In this document: positions 46,168-56,119 of the stretch, piece after piece
How positions within the stretch are numbered: the stretch's first letter is position 1
Layout: the number at the start of each line of letters is the position of its first letter
From: Spirosoma sp. 48-14
GTDB lineage: Bacteria > Bacteroidota > Bacteroidia > Cytophagales > Spirosomataceae
NCBI RefSeq assembly: GCF_001898575.1
Contig: NZ_MKUD01000045.1
Coordinates: 265,382-329,381 of the forward strand
Length of the DNA: 64,000 nt
Direction of reading: 5' to 3'
Made by a program: the position numbers and the translations under genes
Notes under the pieces: generated by a model
Database searches by the model: none
What the model was told of the DNA's origin: nothing
The model's input: the letters and a program-made list of their open reading frames with translations, nothing else

Positions 46168-47304
46168 TTACTCCACAAATAAAGTTGCAGCAACCCGATC
46201 GGCAAACAACTTGCCCGCCTGGGTCAGACGCAGCCAATCGCCCTCGCGGATAAGCCAGCCCGATGCGTACATGGCCGACAACTCATCAGCCTGTTGACAG
46301 GTAAAATCCATTCCCAGCAATTTGTTCAATTCAGTTAGTGAGCAGCCCCACTGAGTCCGTAATCCAGTCAGCAGATAGTCGTTTACCTGATCAGCAATGG
46401 TTAGTTCTTCACGTTCAGCAGGGATTTGCCCCTGCTGAATGACAGCGATATAACGTGCATTGTTGGCAATATTGTATTGCCTCGAAAAACCATTGTAGGA
46501 ATGGGCACTAGGACCTACGCCCAGATAGGGCTTACGTTGCCAATAGGCGGTATTATGCCGGGCATATTGAACGACACCTTCCTGATCGGCACGGGCAAAA
46601 TTCGAGATTTCGTAATGTTCGTATCCGGTCTGAATCAATGCCTGAGTCAACTCCTCAAACTGATCGGCAGCCAACGCTTCATCGGCCGGGGGTAGTTTTC
46701 CTTTCTGTTGCCAGCGCCCAAAAGCAGTGTCGGGTTCAATGGTCAGGGCATAAGCCGAGAGATGTGGTATGTTCAAGGCCAGCATCTTTTCCATATCCTG
46801 TTTCCAGCACGATTCATGGCGGTTCGGTATCCCATAAATCAAATCAACACTCAGGTTTTCAAACCCCACTTCTCGGGCCAGTCCAACGCAATTTTCAGCT
46901 TCCGTTGCCGAATGAGCGCGGTTCATCCAGCGAAGTGTTGCCTCGTCAAATGTCTGAATGCCAATACTCAACCGATTTACGTATCGACGGAGCATCGCTA
47001 ATTTTTCGCGACTCAGATCATCCGGATTAGCCTCTAGCGTTATTTCCGCGTTGGGTGCTATGACAAACTGATTGTTGATCGTCTCAAAAAGCTGAGCCAG
47101 TTCATTCTCCGTCAGGATTGAGGGCGTTCCACCACCCAAATAAACCGTTTCCAGAACCGAGGTTGGCAAATACGCTTTCTGAAGGCGGATTTCAGTGCAA
47201 ATGGCCTCAACCAAAGCTGGTTTCAGGCGCATGCTCGTACTAAAATGGAAGTCGCAGTAGTGGCAGGCCTGCTTACAAAACGGTATGTGCAAATAAAGGT
47301 GCAT
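46168..47304 (-). CDS. hemW: Radical SAM family heme chaperone HemW
   Basis: MHLYLHIPFCKQACHYCDFHFS; YLGGGTPSIL; LSIGIQTFDEATLRWMNRAHSA. Confidence 0.95.
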   Translation of the reverse strand: MHLYLHIPFCKQACHYCDFHFSTSMRLKPALVEAICTEIRLQKAYLPTSVLETVYLGGGTPSILTENELAQLFETINNQFVIAPNAEITLEANPDDLSREKLAMLRRYVNRLSIGIQTFDEATLRWMNRAHSATEAENCVGLAREVGFENLSVDLIYGIPNRHESCWKQDMEKMLALNIPHLSAYALTIEPDTAFGRWQQKGKLPPADEALAADQFEELTQALIQTGYEHYEISNFARADQEGVVQYARHNTAYWQRKPYLGVGPSAHSYNGFSRQYNIANNARYIAVIQQGQIPAEREELTIADQVNDYLLTGLRTQWGCSLTELNKLLGMDFTCQQADELSAMYASGWLIREGDWLRLTQAGKLFADRVAATLFVE

Positions 47305-47388
47305 CGCTCTTAGAGACAACAAAACGGGGAGTTGGGTTCAAAAGAGAGAGGAAGAGGGCAATCAGAAACGACAACTTCGCTTCTCCTT

Positions 47389-47841
47389 TTATAACTTTTT
47401 CTCCAGCACAATCGCCAGTCCACGCTTTCCCTGCGTGACGCCAATGATGTCGAAGCCAACGTGTATGTTCAGGCTAAGCATGGAACGCCACTGATTGTAA
47501 GTCTGCGTTCGGATGGTATGGTACTTCTGGGTTCGGCACCACTCGTGTTGCCGGCGCATCAGTTCTGACGCAATACCGTGCCCTCTGAAATCGAGATGAA
47601 CCCCACCGAGCCAGCTATAGTAGTGACCCTTCTTCCGTTCATAGCCCAGTTTACACCCAACAACCCGACCATCAGCCAGGGCTAGTTGCATTTGCAACCC
47701 TGTTCGGGATTGCTGATACGTCAGTTCAGCGAGTAGTTTGGAGCGGGATCGATTGGAAAAAACAACGGTAAGCAGATCGATCAGTGACGACAGGAGAGGT
47801 TCCTGGGGAAGCTCAGAAACGGATGTATACTGTATGTCCAT
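47389..47841 (-). CDS. GNAT family N-acetyltransferase
   Basis: YSWLGGVHLDFRGHGIASELMRRQHEWCRTQKYHTIRTQTYNQWRSMLSLNIHVGFDIIGV. Confidence 0.88.
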   Translation of the reverse strand: MDIQYTSVSELPQEPLLSSLIDLLTVVFSNRSRSKLLAELTYQQSRTGLQMQLALADGRVVGCKLGYERKKGHYYSWLGGVHLDFRGHGIASELMRRQHEWCRTQKYHTIRTQTYNQWRSMLSLNIHVGFDIIGVTQGKRGLAIVLEKKL

Positions 47842-47886
47842 CCGGCGAAGATGGACAAAAGACCCTATCGGGCAAAATCGGCCGGA

Positions 47887-48042
47887 TCAGTCCGGGCACT
47901 TTTTACAGCGTTTGCCCTTCTTATATTTCTTGCAGCATTTCTTCAACACACACTCATAGCCCACAAAAGGGTTGGTCTGAATCAGTGTTTTAGCATCGTT
48001 CGAAGCAAGGGTATAATCAGTAGCCAGCAAATCCGTACTCAT
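47887..48042 (-). CDS. Small Cys/Lys-rich protein (51 aa), not in the supplied ORF track
   Basis: MSTDLLATDYTLASNDAKTLIQTNPFVGYECVLKKCCKKYKKGKRCKKCPD*; 45 nt upstream of the co-oriented GNAT gene. Confidence 0.7.
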   Translation of the reverse strand: MSTDLLATDYTLASNDAKTLIQTNPFVGYECVLKKCCKKYKKGKRCKKCPD

Positions 48043-48123
48043 GAATCATTGTTGTTTTCTGCCACAAAGGTAAGCTTGTTTAGATTTATTACAAATTAAA
48101 ATAATTGATTTCTTTTAAAAGCA

Positions 48124-48155
48124 ATAGCCCGAAGGCGTTGGTGCTTTCGGGCTAT
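48124..48155. terminator. Hairpin atagcccgaa...ttcgggctat downstream of phzF-like gene
   Basis: 10-bp stem (48124-48133 / 48146-48155) 3' of the minus-strand CDS ending at 48191. Confidence 0.6.
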
Positions 48156-48190
48156 GGATTCGTAATTAATGAATTGAAGAGCAGACTATT

Positions 48191-49006
48191 TTAGTGATGA
48201 ATTTCTCCAGTCATATACAACTGTACCTGTCCGGAAATATCGACCCGAACGGGGTTCGTACCATCATCATTGAGTTTACACCGAATGTAGCCCCCTCGCT
48301 TTGACAACTGACGGGCCGATAGCTCCGTTTTCCCTAATCGCTCGGCCCAGTACGGCATAAGCGTCGTATAGGCAGATCCCGTTACCGGATCTTCGTCGAT
48401 ACCTGCCTGTGGACCAAAAAAGCGGGCTACAAAATCAATCCCAGAATCCTCATTGGCGGGTGCGGTCACAATGACTCCCCGCGCGGGTACGGTATTCATT
48501 TCCCGAAAATCAGGTTCCAGCGCTTCGATCTGCTCCTGCGTTTTGTATACCAGCATGTAATCAGTTTTGCCTTTGTAAATTTCCAGCGGTCTTTCCTTTA
48601 CACTACTGATCAAGGCAGGCGGTTGGAGGTTAGCTTTGTGAACCACATCGGCCGGGAAATCGAGCGTTAACCAGCCATCCTCGCTCCGGCACACTTTCAG
48701 CATACCCGATCGGGACGTAAAAAATACCTGATCACCTAGTCCGGTATTTTCCAGGAAAAATAACACATACCCCGTAGCAAGGGTAGCATGCCCGCACAGG
48801 TCGACTTCGATAGTGGGCGTGAACCAGCGAATATGATACGTGTCTTTCTGATCGGTTTTTACATAAAATGCGGTTTCTGCCAGGTTATTTTCCGTCGCGA
48901 TTTGCTGTAGTCGTTCGTCAGGAAGCCAATCGGTCAACGGTATAACAGCCGCTGGATTACCGGCAAACAATTGATCGGTAAACGCGTCAAGTTGATAAAT
49001 ACGCAT
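48191..49006 (-). CDS. PhzF family isomerase
   Basis: MRIYQLDAFTDQLFAGNPAAVIPLTDWLPDERLQQIATENNLAETAFYV; GIDEDPVTGSAYTTLMPYWAERLGK. Confidence 0.95.
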   Translation of the reverse strand: MRIYQLDAFTDQLFAGNPAAVIPLTDWLPDERLQQIATENNLAETAFYVKTDQKDTYHIRWFTPTIEVDLCGHATLATGYVLFFLENTGLGDQVFFTSRSGMLKVCRSEDGWLTLDFPADVVHKANLQPPALISSVKERPLEIYKGKTDYMLVYKTQEQIEALEPDFREMNTVPARGVIVTAPANEDSGIDFVARFFGPQAGIDEDPVTGSAYTTLMPYWAERLGKTELSARQLSKRGGYIRCKLNDDGTNPVRVDISGQVQLYMTGEIHH

Positions 49007-49041
49007 GAGGGTTTAGGGATGTGCCAGGCACTATTAACACG

Positions 49042-49731
49042 TTAGGAATAGTTTTCTGTGGTTTGTAGGGTATCAAATAGGGTTGCCGAAAATTCCGTCA
49101 GTGAAGGTAGAATTACATCGGCTATTGCAAATTTAGGGTCGTTCAACTCAAAGGCTCCGGGCACTGCTATCGTTCGCATTCCTGCACTATGAGCCGATTT
49201 CAGCCCATTGCCTGAATCTTCAAAAGCCAGACAGTCGGCGGGTAATACCCCCAGCTTTCGGGCCGTTCCCAAATATACATCAGGAGCCGGTTTATTACGC
49301 GCTTCCAGCGTAGCCGAATGCCAGAGTGTGAGCGATTGGCGGATACCTAGTCGGTCGACAACCACTTCAATCAGACTCATGGGCGATGCTGAAGCAATGG
49401 CCGTTGGTATGCCCTGATGAGCGAAAAAATTCAGCGTTTCAACAGCCCCCGGCATTGGCTCAGCCATGTGCGCAATTCGCTCATGAACCCCTTCGGTAAT
49501 GGCGTCGGCCAGTTCCTGAAACCCTCGCCCTGGTGCTGCCGGATCAGCCCACGGACGGCGGGCAAACCAGTAATGTACCACATCCAGAATGGGCAATCCG
49601 GTCGTTTGTTTGCACTCTTCGTCGGTCAGGTATAGCCCAACCGTGGCAAATACCTCACGTTCCATAGCTCGCCAGTGGGGTTCCGAATCCACCAGAAGGC
49701 CATCCATATCAAATATTGCTGCCTGTATCAA
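49042..49731 (-). CDS. HAD-superfamily hydrolase (hexitol phosphatase-like, HxpB type)
   Basis: AAIFDMDGLLVDSEPHWRAMEREVFATVGL...AIASASPMSLIEVVVDRLGI...CLAFEDSGNGLKSAHSAGM. Confidence 0.92.
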   Translation of the reverse strand: MIQAAIFDMDGLLVDSEPHWRAMEREVFATVGLYLTDEECKQTTGLPILDVVHYWFARRPWADPAAPGRGFQELADAITEGVHERIAHMAEPMPGAVETLNFFAHQGIPTAIASASPMSLIEVVVDRLGIRQSLTLWHSATLEARNKPAPDVYLGTARKLGVLPADCLAFEDSGNGLKSAHSAGMRTIAVPGAFELNDPKFAIADVILPSLTEFSATLFDTLQTTENYS

Positions 49732-49844
49732 AATAGGTTGTAAGTCATTAAGTGGATGAATAATGTAAAATGAGCAATTAACAATTGAACATCAGTTAGG
49801 GAATCACATTATCCATTGTTCATCTTAAATTATCCATTATTCAT

Positions 49845-50132
49845 TTACACACTCGCCTGACGGAAGGGTTTTATATCGATAGTTTCCCAAACGCCCTGCA
49901 CAATATACGGGTCATTTTGCAAGTAATCATCCAGTCGGTCCTGCGATTCGAGATTTAGCAAAAGCATCGAACCAATCATTTTTCCGTCGGGATCGAGCAG
50001 GGCACCGCCCAAAATGAACTCTCCTTTTTCTTTCAGTTGACGAACGTACTCAAAATGAGCCGGACGGGCGGCCATCCGCCGATCCAGCGCGTCGGGGTCG
50101 GTATGGTCGTATGCGTGAACAACGTATTGCAT
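49845..50132 (-). CDS. YciI family protein
   Basis: MQYVVHAYDHTDPDALDRRMAARPAHFEYVRQLKEKGEFILGGALLDPDGKMIGSMLLLNLES. Confidence 0.92.
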   Translation of the reverse strand: MQYVVHAYDHTDPDALDRRMAARPAHFEYVRQLKEKGEFILGGALLDPDGKMIGSMLLLNLESQDRLDDYLQNDPYIVQGVWETIDIKPFRQASV

Positions 50133-50167
50133 AAGTGTTATGAATGTATTGACCAGCTAGGACTGGA

Positions 50168-50254
50168 TTAAGCTAATGGGTTTGCTGTAAAATAAGCGAT
50201 CGTTAATTCATAGAAGGTCCGGGCATCATCTAACAGGAGTTTTGCTTCTTTCAT
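50168..50254 (-). CDS. 28-aa ORF, possible truncated HEPN-like partner of the MNT gene
   Basis: MKEAKLLLDDARTFYELTIAYFTANPLA*; its ATG overlaps the TGA of the MNT gene (ATGA, 50251-50254). Confidence 0.35.
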   Translation of the reverse strand: MKEAKLLLDDARTFYELTIAYFTANPLA

Positions 50255-50640
50255 ACCAATACTCCTTCTCTGCGAGCATTTTGATACACAGACCCAAACG
50301 ATTGTTGATACCGCTTAACGGAAGCGGGTAAAACCGATACTGCCTTACCATACCGAAGAATAAAATCCATCGTAATATCACTTAATCGGAATAGCTCGGC
50401 ATATGTATTTACGGTTTCGTCGTTCAGTAGTACCATCAGGTCAATGTCCGACTCCTCGTCGTAGTCGCCCCTGGCATACGAACCATACAACACCACATCA
50501 TGCAGACGGTCGCCGTACAGCGTCTGCAGCGAGGTTTTAAACTCCCTCACGATGGGTTCTATGACCGGATTAATGCGCGTTTTCACGCCGAAAAGTAAGC
50601 GATTCGCCCTTTTCTTCCTAATTTCAGGCTTTCCCTTCAT
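50251..50640 (-). CDS. MNT-type nucleotidyltransferase domain protein
   Basis: DVVLYGSYARGDYDEESDIDLMVLL (GS-x9-DxD motif). Real start may be internal. Confidence 0.85.
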   Translation of the reverse strand: MKGKPEIRKKRANRLLFGVKTRINPVIEPIVREFKTSLQTLYGDRLHDVVLYGSYARGDYDEESDIDLMVLLNDETVNTYAELFRLSDITMDFILRYGKAVSVLPASVKRYQQSFGSVYQNARREGVLV

Positions 50641-50659
50641 CTGCTTACGCTATTTTTTC

Positions 50660-53092
50660 ATGAAACACCTCTTTTACTGGCCACTCACACTTCTTACGGC
50701 ATCGGCGCTTGCCCAATCAGCGCCCAAAGCGTCGGGAACGCCGGAGCTTCCGCAACTCACCGTCGAAACCATTATGCAGGACCCTAAAAATTGGGTCGGC
50801 ACATCCCCTTCCAATCCATTCTGGTCCGAAGACTCGCAGACACTTTACTTTAACTGGAACCCTGAAAAAGCAAAAAGTGATTCGCTCTACAAGGTAACGT
50901 TCACACCAACCACCAAAGGCAAAGTACTGACAGCCTCAAAACCTGTAAAGGTTAGCCCAGCCGAGCGTCGGGCGCTGCCCACGCCACCTGTAGCCGCCTA
51001 CAACCGGGCGTATACCCAACGACTGTTCGAACGGCAGGGCGATTTGTATGTACTCGACGTAAAAACGGGTGCCATCCGGCAACTGACGAATACGGTTGAG
51101 GTCGAAAATGATCCGAACTTTTCAGGAGACGAACAACGGGCGGTCTTCCGTCGTAGCAACAACCTCTTCAGCATCGATCTGAAAACGGGCCAACTGGACC
51201 AGCTAACCGACTTCCGGCCCGGCTCGAAAAAACCCGACCCCAAACCTACCGACGAAGAGAAATTTCTGAAACAGGACGCGTTACGACTTTCGACAGTGCT
51301 GACGGAACGAAAGGAGAAGAAGGACGAAGGCGAACGGATCAGCAAAGCCGACCGTCCTAAACGCCCGAAGGAGATTTACCTGGAAGAACGACAATTACTC
51401 AGCCCGCAACTCAGCCCCGATGGACGGTTTATTACGTATCGGCTTTCCAAAAGTGCGTCGAATGCTAAAACCGCTCAGGTTCCTAATTACGTGACCGAAT
51501 CGGGCTACACCGAAGAAATTGCGGCTCGTACCAAAGTAGGGGCTCCAGCCGCTACGCAGGAGTTTTTTGTTTACGACCGCATAAAAGATACCATACGAAC
51601 TGTCAGCCTGAAAGCGATTCCCGGAATTTATGACCAACCCGCCTATCTGAAAACGACGGCAAAATCCAAAGCCGATACCAGCAGGAAAATACGCCCAGTA
51701 ACCATGACTAGTGTGCTTTGGTCGGATGATGGCAAACTGGCTGTAGTAACCGCCCGGTCGTTTGATAATAAAGATCGCTGGATCATGCGGCTCGACTTGG
51801 AAACCCAGAAACTCACCGTTCTGGATCGGCAGCACGACGATGCCTGGATTGGCGGTCCGGGTATTCAGGGCTTCGGCCCATCGGCTGGTAACATGAACTT
51901 TCTGGCCGACAATCAAACGATCTGGTTCCAGTCGGAAGCAGACGGCTATTCGCACATCTACACGGTTAATATACTGACGGGCGAGAAAAAGCAACTGACA
52001 TCGGGAAAGTTTGAAGTACAGCAGGTGCAGTTATCGAAAGACAAAAAATACTTTTTCCTGCAAACCAACGAAGTCCATCCTGGCGAACAGCATTATTACC
52101 GGATGGCCGTTACGGGTGGTGAACGGGTAAAACTCACCACTATGCCGGGAGCCAACGACGTAACCCTGGCCCCTAATGAAACCCGGATGGCCATTCGCTA
52201 CTCGTCGAGCAATCAGCCCTGGGAGCTTTACGTAACCGATATCAAGGCTGATGTAAAAAAGGGAGATATTGGGAAAGACGCGCTCAAACTGACCGACTCC
52301 CCTACCGCCGATTTCAAAAAATATCCCTGGCGCGAACCGGCACTGGTAACCATTCCCGCCCGCGATGGCCAAACGATTTATGCCCGACTATATAAACCGA
52401 CAAAGCCGAGTGGGAAAGCGGTTGTGTTTGTACATGGCGCAGGGTATTTACAGAATGCGCATAAATGGTGGAGCCAGTATTTCCGCGAATACATGTTCCA
52501 TAACTTACTCACTGACAAGGGGTATACGGTACTGGATATTGACTATCGGGCCAGCGCTGGCTACGGTCGTGACTGGCGAACGGGCATCTATCGGCACATG
52601 GGTGGTAAGGATTTAGATGACCATGTCGATGCAGCCAAATGGCTGGTGCAGAACCATGGTGTGGATGCGAACCGAATTGGGATTTATGGCGGATCGTATG
52701 GCGGGTTTATTACGCTGATGGCGATGTTTACCACACCCGATGTGTTCAAAGCCGGTGCCGCGCTCCGTCCCGTAACCGACTGGGCGGCCTATAACCACGG
52801 GTATACGGCTAACATCCTGAATGAACCCCAATCAGATTCGCTTTCGTATCGCCTGTCGTCGCCCATTAATTTTGCCGAAGGGCTGAAAAACTACCTGCTC
52901 ATCTGCCACGGTATGGTCGATGTAAACGTTCATTTTCAGGACACTGTCCGGCTCATTCAGCGACTAATCGAGCTTCGAAAAGAGAATTGGGAAGTAGCCG
53001 CTTATCCTGTCGAAGATCACGGTTTTGTGGAGCCTACCAGTTGGATGGACGAATACAAGCGTATTCTGAAATTGTTCGAAGAGCGATTATAA
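50660..53092 (+). CDS. S9 family peptidase (DPP IV / prolyl oligopeptidase-like), secreted
   Basis: GIYGGSYGGFITLMAMFTTPDVFKAGAA; ICHGMVDVNVHFQDTVRLIQRLIE; EDHGF. Confidence 0.93.
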   Translation: MKHLFYWPLTLLTASALAQSAPKASGTPELPQLTVETIMQDPKNWVGTSPSNPFWSEDSQTLYFNWNPEKAKSDSLYKVTFTPTTKGKVLTASKPVKVSPAERRALPTPPVAAYNRAYTQRLFERQGDLYVLDVKTGAIRQLTNTVEVENDPNFSGDEQRAVFRRSNNLFSIDLKTGQLDQLTDFRPGSKKPDPKPTDEEKFLKQDALRLSTVLTERKEKKDEGERISKADRPKRPKEIYLEERQLLSPQLSPDGRFITYRLSKSASNAKTAQVPNYVTESGYTEEIAARTKVGAPAATQEFFVYDRIKDTIRTVSLKAIPGIYDQPAYLKTTAKSKADTSRKIRPVTMTSVLWSDDGKLAVVTARSFDNKDRWIMRLDLETQKLTVLDRQHDDAWIGGPGIQGFGPSAGNMNFLADNQTIWFQSEADGYSHIYTVNILTGEKKQLTSGKFEVQQVQLSKDKKYFFLQTNEVHPGEQHYYRMAVTGGERVKLTTMPGANDVTLAPNETRMAIRYSSSNQPWELYVTDIKADVKKGDIGKDALKLTDSPTADFKKYPWREPALVTIPARDGQTIYARLYKPTKPSGKAVVFVHGAGYLQNAHKWWSQYFREYMFHNLLTDKGYTVLDIDYRASAGYGRDWRTGIYRHMGGKDLDDHVDAAKWLVQNHGVDANRIGIYGGSYGGFITLMAMFTTPDVFKAGAALRPVTDWAAYNHGYTANILNEPQSDSLSYRLSSPINFAEGLKNYLLICHGMVDVNVHFQDTVRLIQRLIELRKENWEVAAYPVEDHGFVEPTSWMDEYKRILKLFEERL

Positions 53093-53096
53093 ATTG

Positions 53097-53160
53097 AACC
53101 CATAGACGCAGAGCGCACAGAGGAAATATAAATTTTCTGTGCGCTCTGCGTCTATGGGTT
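53097..53160. terminator. Long perfect inverted repeat (24-bp arms) between convergent genes
   Basis: aacccatagacgcagagcgcacag (53097-53120) / ctgtgcgctctgcgtctatgggtt (53137-53160). Confidence 0.85.
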
Positions 53161-53166
53161 AAATAC

Positions 53167-54660
53167 TTATTTCATCATCCGTTCCAGCATTTTTTTTCCG
53201 TTCTGATTATCAGGATTGAGGGCAACGGATTTCTGGTACATGCTGATGGCTTCTTCTTTTTTCCCGTTCTTCAACAGCGCTTCTCCGAGACTATCGTAGG
53301 CATTCCAGCTATCAGGGTATTGGTTTACGATGAGTTTAAATACTGCCAGCGCTTCCTTCGGTTTTCCCTGACCATTCAGGAGTCGATAACCCCAATCGTT
53401 CAGATCGTTCTCGGTTGGCTGAAAACCCGCATTTGTTCGTTTCAGCTCGGCAAAGGTGGCTGGTGCCTGATCGAAGCCCCGTTTCTCCAGTTGCATACGC
53501 AAAGCCGTAATCGGATCCGACAAAGGGATTGCCGGATTAAAGAAACCAGCCAGTTCATCCACAAACTCCTCGGGATACGAGCCTGCCAGATTCGTCAAAA
53601 CCACAATGGCCAGATCATCATCGGGATACACGCACATAGCCGAACGTCCTCCTCCTGTAATCAGAACAGCATCATGCTTAGGCCGTGGCTTCACCGTCCA
53701 GCCAAGCGCCCACTGAGTAGGGTTTCCGTTATTGTAAGAACCTGGCGTCCAGAGCGTTTTTAAGGCTTCTTTTGTTTTCAGCAATTTGCCCTGTTGCAAT
53801 ACTATAATCCAGCGGGCCATATCTTCGGCAGTACTGTTCATACCCGAAGCGGTTCGGCGCATGGGCGGGAATTCCGCATAATTGGTAATCAGTTTTTCTT
53901 CGCCCAGCGATTTACCGTCCAGACTAGTCACATACCGATACGATTGCACCATACCCGGAATAACATCGCGTGAATCACCAAAAACAGTACCAGGCATATC
54001 GGCTACATCGAACTGACGTTCTTTGAATACCTGGGCAAAGGGTTTGCCCCGAAATTTGTCAATAATTTTACCAAGCAGCAGATAGTTGGTTTGATTGTAG
54101 CTAAACTGCGTTCCGGTTGGAAAATCCATCGGGAAGGTCTGAATTTTAGCAAAAGCCGCTTCTTCTGTGCCAACGCCTTCCAGCCCATATGTGCCGGGAT
54201 TGAGTAGTCGGTTGATGTCGGGCAGACCCGAAACGTGGGTCAATAGCTGACGAATCGTGACGGGTCGCCAGGATTGAGGAAGGCTATCCAGATACCGGGA
54301 TACCGGGGCCGAAAGGTCTATTTTCCCTTCTTCCACAAGTTGCATGATCGCCACACCTGTAAACGCTTTGGTACAGGAGTTGATCGGGAAAATACTTCGA
54401 TTAGTAACAGGTACGTCATCCTGCACATTCGCCATACCATACGACTTCGACAGCACCAGCTTCCCATGCTGAACCACCGCTGCCTGTAGCCCGGTTATCC
54501 GACGTTCGCTTAGTTTTTTCCGCAGAAAGGCATCGACCTCACTGGGTGTTTTGGATGTTCTTTCCTTCGCTGGCCCCTGCTGACCGAAGGTCTGTGCATA
54601 AACCAATACAATTAAATAAGCTGCCCATACAGCCCATGTCTGCTTCCTTTGTACGTGCAT
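53167..54660 (-). CDS. Serine hydrolase (beta-lactamase-like) with C-terminal TPR
   Basis: PINSCTKAFTGVAIMQLVEEGKIDLSAPVSRYLDSLPQSW; C-term tetratricopeptide-like AYDSLGEALLKNGKKEEAISMYQKSVALNPDN. Confidence 0.92.
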   Translation of the reverse strand: MHVQRKQTWAVWAAYLIVLVYAQTFGQQGPAKERTSKTPSEVDAFLRKKLSERRITGLQAAVVQHGKLVLSKSYGMANVQDDVPVTNRSIFPINSCTKAFTGVAIMQLVEEGKIDLSAPVSRYLDSLPQSWRPVTIRQLLTHVSGLPDINRLLNPGTYGLEGVGTEEAAFAKIQTFPMDFPTGTQFSYNQTNYLLLGKIIDKFRGKPFAQVFKERQFDVADMPGTVFGDSRDVIPGMVQSYRYVTSLDGKSLGEEKLITNYAEFPPMRRTASGMNSTAEDMARWIIVLQQGKLLKTKEALKTLWTPGSYNNGNPTQWALGWTVKPRPKHDAVLITGGGRSAMCVYPDDDLAIVVLTNLAGSYPEEFVDELAGFFNPAIPLSDPITALRMQLEKRGFDQAPATFAELKRTNAGFQPTENDLNDWGYRLLNGQGKPKEALAVFKLIVNQYPDSWNAYDSLGEALLKNGKKEEAISMYQKSVALNPDNQNGKKMLERMMK

Positions 54661-54732
54661 AAACGTTCCGTTTCGCTGGAAACTTCAACGAGTCGCGAAG
54701 GTTACAGCGAAACGGAAACCCTGGGAACAGGC

Positions 54733-55959
54733 TTATTTTTTAAAGGCCAGTGCTTTTACCGGCTGAATCCGGTTAATGATAAATGTCGGGAACCAGAGCA
54801 CCAGTGCAATCAGCAAGATGGTTCCGCCATTCAAGGCCAGAATAGTCGGCCAGTCCCACACAATGGGCACGTAATTCATGAAGTAATTTTTAGGGTCGAG
54901 TGGAATCAGTTTGAAGCGGTCCTGTAGGTAGCAAAGCCCCAACCCGACTACGTTGCCGATTAGCAGCCCCCAGCTAACCATGTTGAGCCCAACAAATACA
55001 AACATGCGTCGTATGAGCGGATTAGCGGCTCCCAGCGCTTTCAACAGACCAATCATAGGTGTTCGCTCCATCATCAGCACCAGCAACACCGAAATCATAT
55101 TGAACGAAGCAATGAACGTAATCAGGCTCAGCAGAATAACCATATTTCGGTCGAGCAGAAGCATCCAGTCGAACAAGGGTCGGTATTGGTCGGTTACGCG
55201 CGTCAGGCGCATATCGGGCGACAGGGCTTGAAAAACGTTGGCGGCCGTCTGGTCGAGTCGGGCAAAATCATTAACAAAGATCTCGTAACTACCCACGGAA
55301 TCGGGTCCCCAGCGATTCAGCCGCTGAATGAGCCGGATATCACCCAGGGCAATGGTTTTATCGACTTCTTCCAAGCCGGTATCATAAATACCAACTACAG
55401 TCATTTTTCGGGCACGGGGCGCATTGCCCAGAAAATACAACGGCACACTTTCGCCCACACTTACGCCCAGTTGGTTGGCCATGTACTGACTCAGCAACAG
55501 TTGAGTTGATCCGGAACCGGTATCGGCCCCAACAACGGGTATCTTTCCAGCGACCAGCGATCCCTGAAACAGATTCCAGTCGTAATCCCGACCTACGCCT
55601 TTCAGAATCACCCCACTCAACTCCTCTTTAGTTTTGAGGATACCCGCCTTCAGCGCTACCGCCTGAATATGCCGAACACCCGGAATTTTCGTACTGTCGT
55701 CGTACAGCCTGGAGCGTAGAGGCAGGGCCGTTTCTTCGTACGACATATTATTGGTGAATTTACTCACGCCCAGATGCGCCCCAAACAGAAAAATCTTCTG
55801 CTGAATCGTATGTTTAAACCCATAAAGGACCGCAAAGGCTACAATCAGAATGGCTAACCCCAGCGCAATACTGCCAATGCCGATTCGAGTAACCGTAGCC
55901 GAAAAACTGCCCTCGGGCGCGTGGCGAACCTTACGGGCTAAAAAAACAGGGACGTTCAA
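54733..55959 (-). CDS. ABC transporter permease (LolC/LolE, FtsX-like)
   Basis: FLARKVRHAPEGSFSATVTRIGIGSIALGLAILIVAFAVLYGFKHTIQQKIFLFGAHLGVS; C-terminal four-TM FtsX layout. Confidence 0.9.
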   Translation of the reverse strand: MNVPVFLARKVRHAPEGSFSATVTRIGIGSIALGLAILIVAFAVLYGFKHTIQQKIFLFGAHLGVSKFTNNMSYEETALPLRSRLYDDSTKIPGVRHIQAVALKAGILKTKEELSGVILKGVGRDYDWNLFQGSLVAGKIPVVGADTGSGSTQLLLSQYMANQLGVSVGESVPLYFLGNAPRARKMTVVGIYDTGLEEVDKTIALGDIRLIQRLNRWGPDSVGSYEIFVNDFARLDQTAANVFQALSPDMRLTRVTDQYRPLFDWMLLLDRNMVILLSLITFIASFNMISVLLVLMMERTPMIGLLKALGAANPLIRRMFVFVGLNMVSWGLLIGNVVGLGLCYLQDRFKLIPLDPKNYFMNYVPIVWDWPTILALNGGTILLIALVLWFPTFIINRIQPVKALAFKK

Positions 55960-56119
55960 GTTGAGTGGTTCGCCGTTTGTCGATAATTGTTCATTGTAGG
56001 TCGTATAAAAAAGATGTTTTTAGCCGTGAATCCTACCGATAAACTGACTACTATTGACTAGCGACTGTTATTTTGTTCTACAACGTAAAAGTAAGAGTTT
56101 TACAGTGATTAACTGGCCA

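Noticed and set aside
49735-49860. AT-rich spacer with repeated cattattcat/attatccatt words
   Set aside because: Partly palindromic but low-complexity; arms are imperfect and too simple to call an element.
51395-51994. 199-aa antisense ORF in the S9 peptidase gene
   Set aside because: Antisense shadow ORF of a well-supported CDS.
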